From contig NW_019776022.1 in the NCBI RefSeq assembly GCF_001039355.2, positions 51,073-115,072 of the forward strand: a stretch of 64,000 bases of DNA, given 5' to 3'. Position numbers and translations under genes: made by a program. Below the pieces are notes generated by a model, which searched no databases, was not told where the DNA came from, and saw only the letters and a list, made by a program, of their open reading frames with translations. Positions 60,424 to 64,000 of the stretch are shown piece after piece (position 1 is the first letter of the stretch; the number at the start of each line of letters is the position of its first letter). This DNA is from Lingula anatina (taxonomy: Eukaryota > Brachiopoda > Lingulata > Lingulida > Lingulidae).

Positions 60424-62230
60424 GACAGTTCAGTTTGTGCTGGAAGGCAAGTTTCCAATGGCAAGAAGATAAATCATACTCTGGACAACTCCCAGTTCTG
60501 GAGGCAGAGACACTCGGCTGCTAGAACTGATGTCCTGTCCTAGATGTAAACATTGGGATATACATGTATTGTATTACTACAGCAATACAAGGAGAGAGAC
60601 AGTCTCTGCCCCTGCAGTCTTTTAGCCAATAGAGACACTTCATTTTTTGCTCCTGCTGTATGTCTACCATTTGAACACCACCAAAATTGATTATATTGTA
60701 AAGGATGGTAGTTCATCCACTTTATTAAACACATTATCAAAGTATTGTCACATTTGAGGAAATATTGACCTTATTTTATTTATTTTTTTCTCTTGTAAAT
60801 TTATTTACAGGAGTGCTAAGTTCCTTTATTTAGACTGGTCAACAAGATCACAGATTGAAGAAGTGACATTGGCGAGCAGTTTCTCTGTATATTACCCCAT
60901 CATTATATTATGTTTGTGTATAGCCTGTCAGTACCTCTATTGTAACATAGTGTACATGTTTTGATATTGTATATTCATCTCTTGGTTCATATATTAGTAA
61001 TTCATTAATCTTGCATCATCAGTATATTGTGTATATAAGATAAGTCATATCACCCATCCATCCCAGATTTTACTAGTGAATTCAACAAGATATTTACATT
61101 ATAACATCAAAACAACTGTACAGGCTTTGAGATGTTTACAGACTTTTTGCCTCTGTTGTATTGCCAATTTAGCCAAGATTTAAGTTTAATTGCTTGTGGC
61201 TGGCAAAGATTTAAGGATGTATAAACATAAATGATCAATGTATATGCGACCATTTTGCCACAACTTTCTCAGTGTACTGGACAAGTTATTGACTTACACA
61301 GTGAATGTGAACCAAAAACCTAAGGTGAAATATATGCAGAGATATCATAGGAAGTCCTCCATATACATAAACGAAGTCTTCAGCCCAGCGTTGGCACACA
61401 TTTACGACATAATTTCAATCAGACTTATACAGCAGACAGACTCTTTGAGTTTCTGGAAATTAACCTCCCAAACCAGCATACCCACCCAGAAATGGGTTGC
61501 TAACCCCTAAAACTTATGACAGTTCAAAAAAGCAGCCTGGGTTCACATAAGTCTCTGTCAGTAATTTAATGTGTTGATATTAATCTGTTTGTAAACATAT
61601 GTCTGCAAAAATAATCCCAAAATATGGTGCTTTTTGTTGCCATGTTGTAAACTGTCTTTGTATTGCACCTTTTATTATTATTATTATTATTACTGAATTA
61701 AATTAAATCTATAAGATGCTCAGATGTTCTTTCCAGAGACCAAATTTAGGTGGTAAGTTAATTTAATAGCATTAAATTAATAGTGTTCCAAACACTGTAA
61801 ATTTTTGACATGTACATAGGCTTTCTGCTGTTATTGTAGATGCCATTATCTTTGCCCCATCTCTCCCCCCCCCCCCCCTCCGAATAATTCCTTATTACTG
61901 ATGGAGGGGTTGGCAAATTGAATTAAAAGTCAGTGTCAGAGTTAATGACTAAGGTTTTATTATCCAATTGTGCAAATATGTCATCACAGTTGTGGATGTT
62001 TTATTATAACCAAAACTTAAAAGTGTATTACTTTGTAAGTAAACAAGTCAGACAATTTGAGTTTTTACCATTTTAAAGACGTAAGGGTAAAATTTTGTGT
62101 CAAATATGCTAAGATTAAGATGTTAAACCATTTATTCTTTGAAAGACTTCACTTGACCTGTTCATCTTAATAACCTTTATTCTATCCCTCTGTGTAGTAG
62201 AAATGCAGATCTATTTTGGAATAAATTTTA
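60424..62230 (+). other. CREB1: CREB 3' untranslated region
   Basis: AT-rich non-coding stretch after both stop codons, ending near AATAAA at 62220-62225. Contains an (ATT)n run near 61672-61692 and a poly-C run near 61866. Confidence 0.5.
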
Positions 62231-63326
62231 TAAGCAAAGGTAATGTTTTTTGTTAGTCATTTAGAAAAGGATAAAGTTTACATTTATTTTAAATTTTAAG
62301 AAACATTCACAAATCCAACTTTTTTTTCAAAGTTCCATAGACGTTGTGTCTCAAAAATAAATACAACGAAAAGCAAAATCTTCAATTATAAGAAATGTGT
62401 CCACCATGCCGTGTGTAACCCTTGCAAGGATTGAAAAAGAATCAAAGTCCGTGTATATTAGCATAAGCGATGCATAGGCCTTGGTTCTTGTCTCACTTCT
62501 AGCCAGGAGCAGTCATAATCTACCCTAGGTTCTAGATTCCGGTATTTCCAGCTCGATCTTGATTTCATATATAACCCATATCAGCAATACCTAGTAAAAA
62601 TGACTCCAAGGTATATATTTTAAAAATATTTACAAGCTAATTTTTACGTTGCCCTGACACTCAGGGTATCTTAATCCTACATTTGGATGTATATAGCTAG
62701 GTCATTGGGTGTCGACTTTATATACTTTTTCATTCAATGCATTCACACATTTTTTAAATAATATAAAATGAATATTAAATGAACAGGTATCTTTTGTTTC
62801 AACATCAGCAAAAAACTTACATGTATAGTTTTGAATAAAAGGTGTTTAAACGATGACTGTATTTACAAACATTTTATTAAAGATAACATTAGAAACACTT
62901 AAGAAGTCCACCTACCAAGCTGACTTTCAAAAGCGATCCGCTTCCCCCCACCCCCTCAAAATTGACGTGGTGTTCGGGGCCTGCTGCATGTGCTGGACCC
63001 CGAAAATGTTTGTTATTTAAGGAGGCGAACGGTGCCATTTGGTATGGTTTAAAACTATGATTCAGCTAGTCAAGATTCTAATTACAAGAGGGGACCAGAA
63101 ATCGAAAAAAAAATTTTTCATGAGGGGACCAGAAATCTAAATCCGCCACTGTCCTGAGATTCCCGACAAATGCCACGGAGGCAGCATGAGATGATAAAGA
63201 CCGTCTTCTGATTTCAATTGCATCAGCAGTACTTGGCACCGCTATCGCAATCCTTATGTTACTGAAATGCGCAGCGAACACAATGGTCAATATACTGTAA
63301 ACTATCCACCAATTACCGCTGTGAAC

Positions 63327-63460
63327 GGAATGCAGGTCCGCCCGGAACCGAGGTCCTACGGACCTTGGTTCCTAGGAACGGTGGTCCTACGGACCTTGGT
63401 TCCTAGGAACGGTGGTCCTACGGACCTGAGGAACAGTAGTCCTAATGGGACCTGCATTCC
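63327..63460. repeat. Nested palindromes: 31-bp tandem repeat inside an inverted repeat
   Basis: GGAATGCAGGTCC (63327-63339) and its exact reverse complement (63448-63460) flank two and a half 31-bp units. Each unit contains two palindromes, GGTCCTACGGACC-like and GGTTCCTAGGAACC-like. A related inverted GGACCTGCATT occurs again near 63500. Confidence 0.85.
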
Positions 63461-63658
63461 TGATATAATAAAGGGTAGGACTTCTATTCCTAGCGGACCT
63501 GCATTACGTTTACATTAGTCAACGGAATGGAGGTCCGCCCTATAACTATGTCCGACCATGTAAAATAGCAACTAGTGGATAATAACTATTGGCAGTAATA
63601 TTATGCTTTAGTGAGCATATATAAGTACTCCGTAAAATCGACGGTTTGGCAGTTTGTC

Positions 63659-63740
63659 TCCCTGGTATAGTGGTAAGGCTCAGTATAAAGGATGCTCTAC
63701 AGAGTAATTGTGTAAGTGCATGGAGGTTCGAATTTCGTTT
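63659..63740 (+). repeat. tRNA-like relic
   Basis: CTGGTATAGTGGTAAGG resembles an A-box of a Glu/Asp/Gly-type tRNA, and GGAGGTTCGAATTTC a degenerate B-box about 50 bases on. No matching acceptor stem, so probably a SINE or tRNA pseudogene. Confidence 0.4.
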
Positions 63741-63923
63741 ACAGAAATAAAAGTATGTTTACCTTTCGTGTGAATTTTTTTCTTTAGTTTTATTCTGGTC
63801 GTCATTTTTGCGACGTAGCAAATTTATTGATTGGTTACAGACATAACCAGATGTCACACGCGACCTTGTTCTACTATAAATACCGCACATATATGAATAC
63901 CACACCCTCACCAGACGTTTGAT

Positions 63924-64000
63924 ATGGAAGGGACAAGCAGCACCCGGACCAGGCCCGAAGTTGAAGTTATTTTTCAATATCTTCAGGAGGGCACGTATCC
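63924..64000 (+). CDS. Start of an unidentified ORF, cut by the window end
   Basis: ATG at 63924 opens a frame still open at the last base. It ends QYLQEGTYP, a pattern seen just before zinc-binding integrase-like domains in several transposon-derived genes. With only 25 codons this is a weak hint and may be chance. Confidence 0.25.
   Translation, partial: MEGTSSTRTRPEVEVIFQYLQEGTY

Larger units (their letters stand above)
62231..63923. other. Intergenic region at the right end
   Basis: Repeats and no supported gene. The motif GAGGGGACCAGAAATC occurs twice at 63088-63137. Palindromic and tRNA-like segments are listed separately. Confidence 0.5.

Noticed and set aside
63659-63740. Functional tRNA gene
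   Set aside because: A- and B-box-like motifs are present but acceptor and anticodon stems cannot be paired.

Overview
The window reads as nuclear DNA of an invertebrate animal, probably a marine bilaterian. It carries six multi-exon genes with GT-AG introns of a few hundred to several thousand bases, AT-rich introns, long mononucleotide and tetranucleotide runs, and several families of short inverted-repeat transposons. The proteins resemble deuterostome and vertebrate orthologues, and gene order partly matches vertebrates. I cannot fix the species: a lancelet, hemichordate or mollusc would all fit. No rRNA genes, CRISPR array or prokaryotic operon is seen.

Layout. 1-2896: intergenic with one MITE. 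2897-9882 (+): ferroportin iron exporter SLC40A1, 10 exons. 11955-29996 (-): WDR75, a WD-repeat protein of the rRNA-processing machinery, 17 exons. Its introns hold four near-identical box C/D snoRNAs plus one diverged copy, all on the WDR75 strand. The 7.8 kb first intron of WDR75 holds a decayed retroelement (integrase tail, PHD finger, then a zinc-knuckle/TatD-nuclease ORF). That element is split by an intact MULE DNA transposon with a 9-bp target duplication. 30187-30645 (+): TOMM7, divergent from WDR75 across a 190-bp shared promoter. 34745-42697 (-): a small WBP1/VOPP1-type membrane protein with PPxY motifs. 43089-47247 (+): FAM221A, divergent from the previous gene. 47.7-52.3 kb: intergenic with MITEs. 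54938-60423 (+): a CREB/CREM/ATF1-type transcription factor with two alternative last bZIP exons and an exon-end minisatellite. 62.3-64 kb: repeats and the start of an unidentified ORF.

How the parts relate. SLC40A1 next to WDR75 matches the vertebrate arrangement as I remember it (human 2q32, with CREB1 at 2q33), while TOMM7 and FAM221A are both on human 7p15. The window therefore looks like part of an ancient animal linkage group. WDR75 and its intronic snoRNAs would both act in ribosome biogenesis. The other genes are housekeeping or signalling genes with no obvious shared pathway.

Most notable: (1) the WDR75 intronic snoRNA family, with complementarity to one LSU rRNA stretch; (2) the duplicated bZIP exons of CREB, 22 silent differences but one amino-acid change in the DNA-contacting helix; (3) a 63-bp, 13-unit array made of the end of CREB exon 2 plus its own splice donor; (4) a retroelement carrying PHD and TatD domains. 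All exon models were read by eye and not checked against transcripts.
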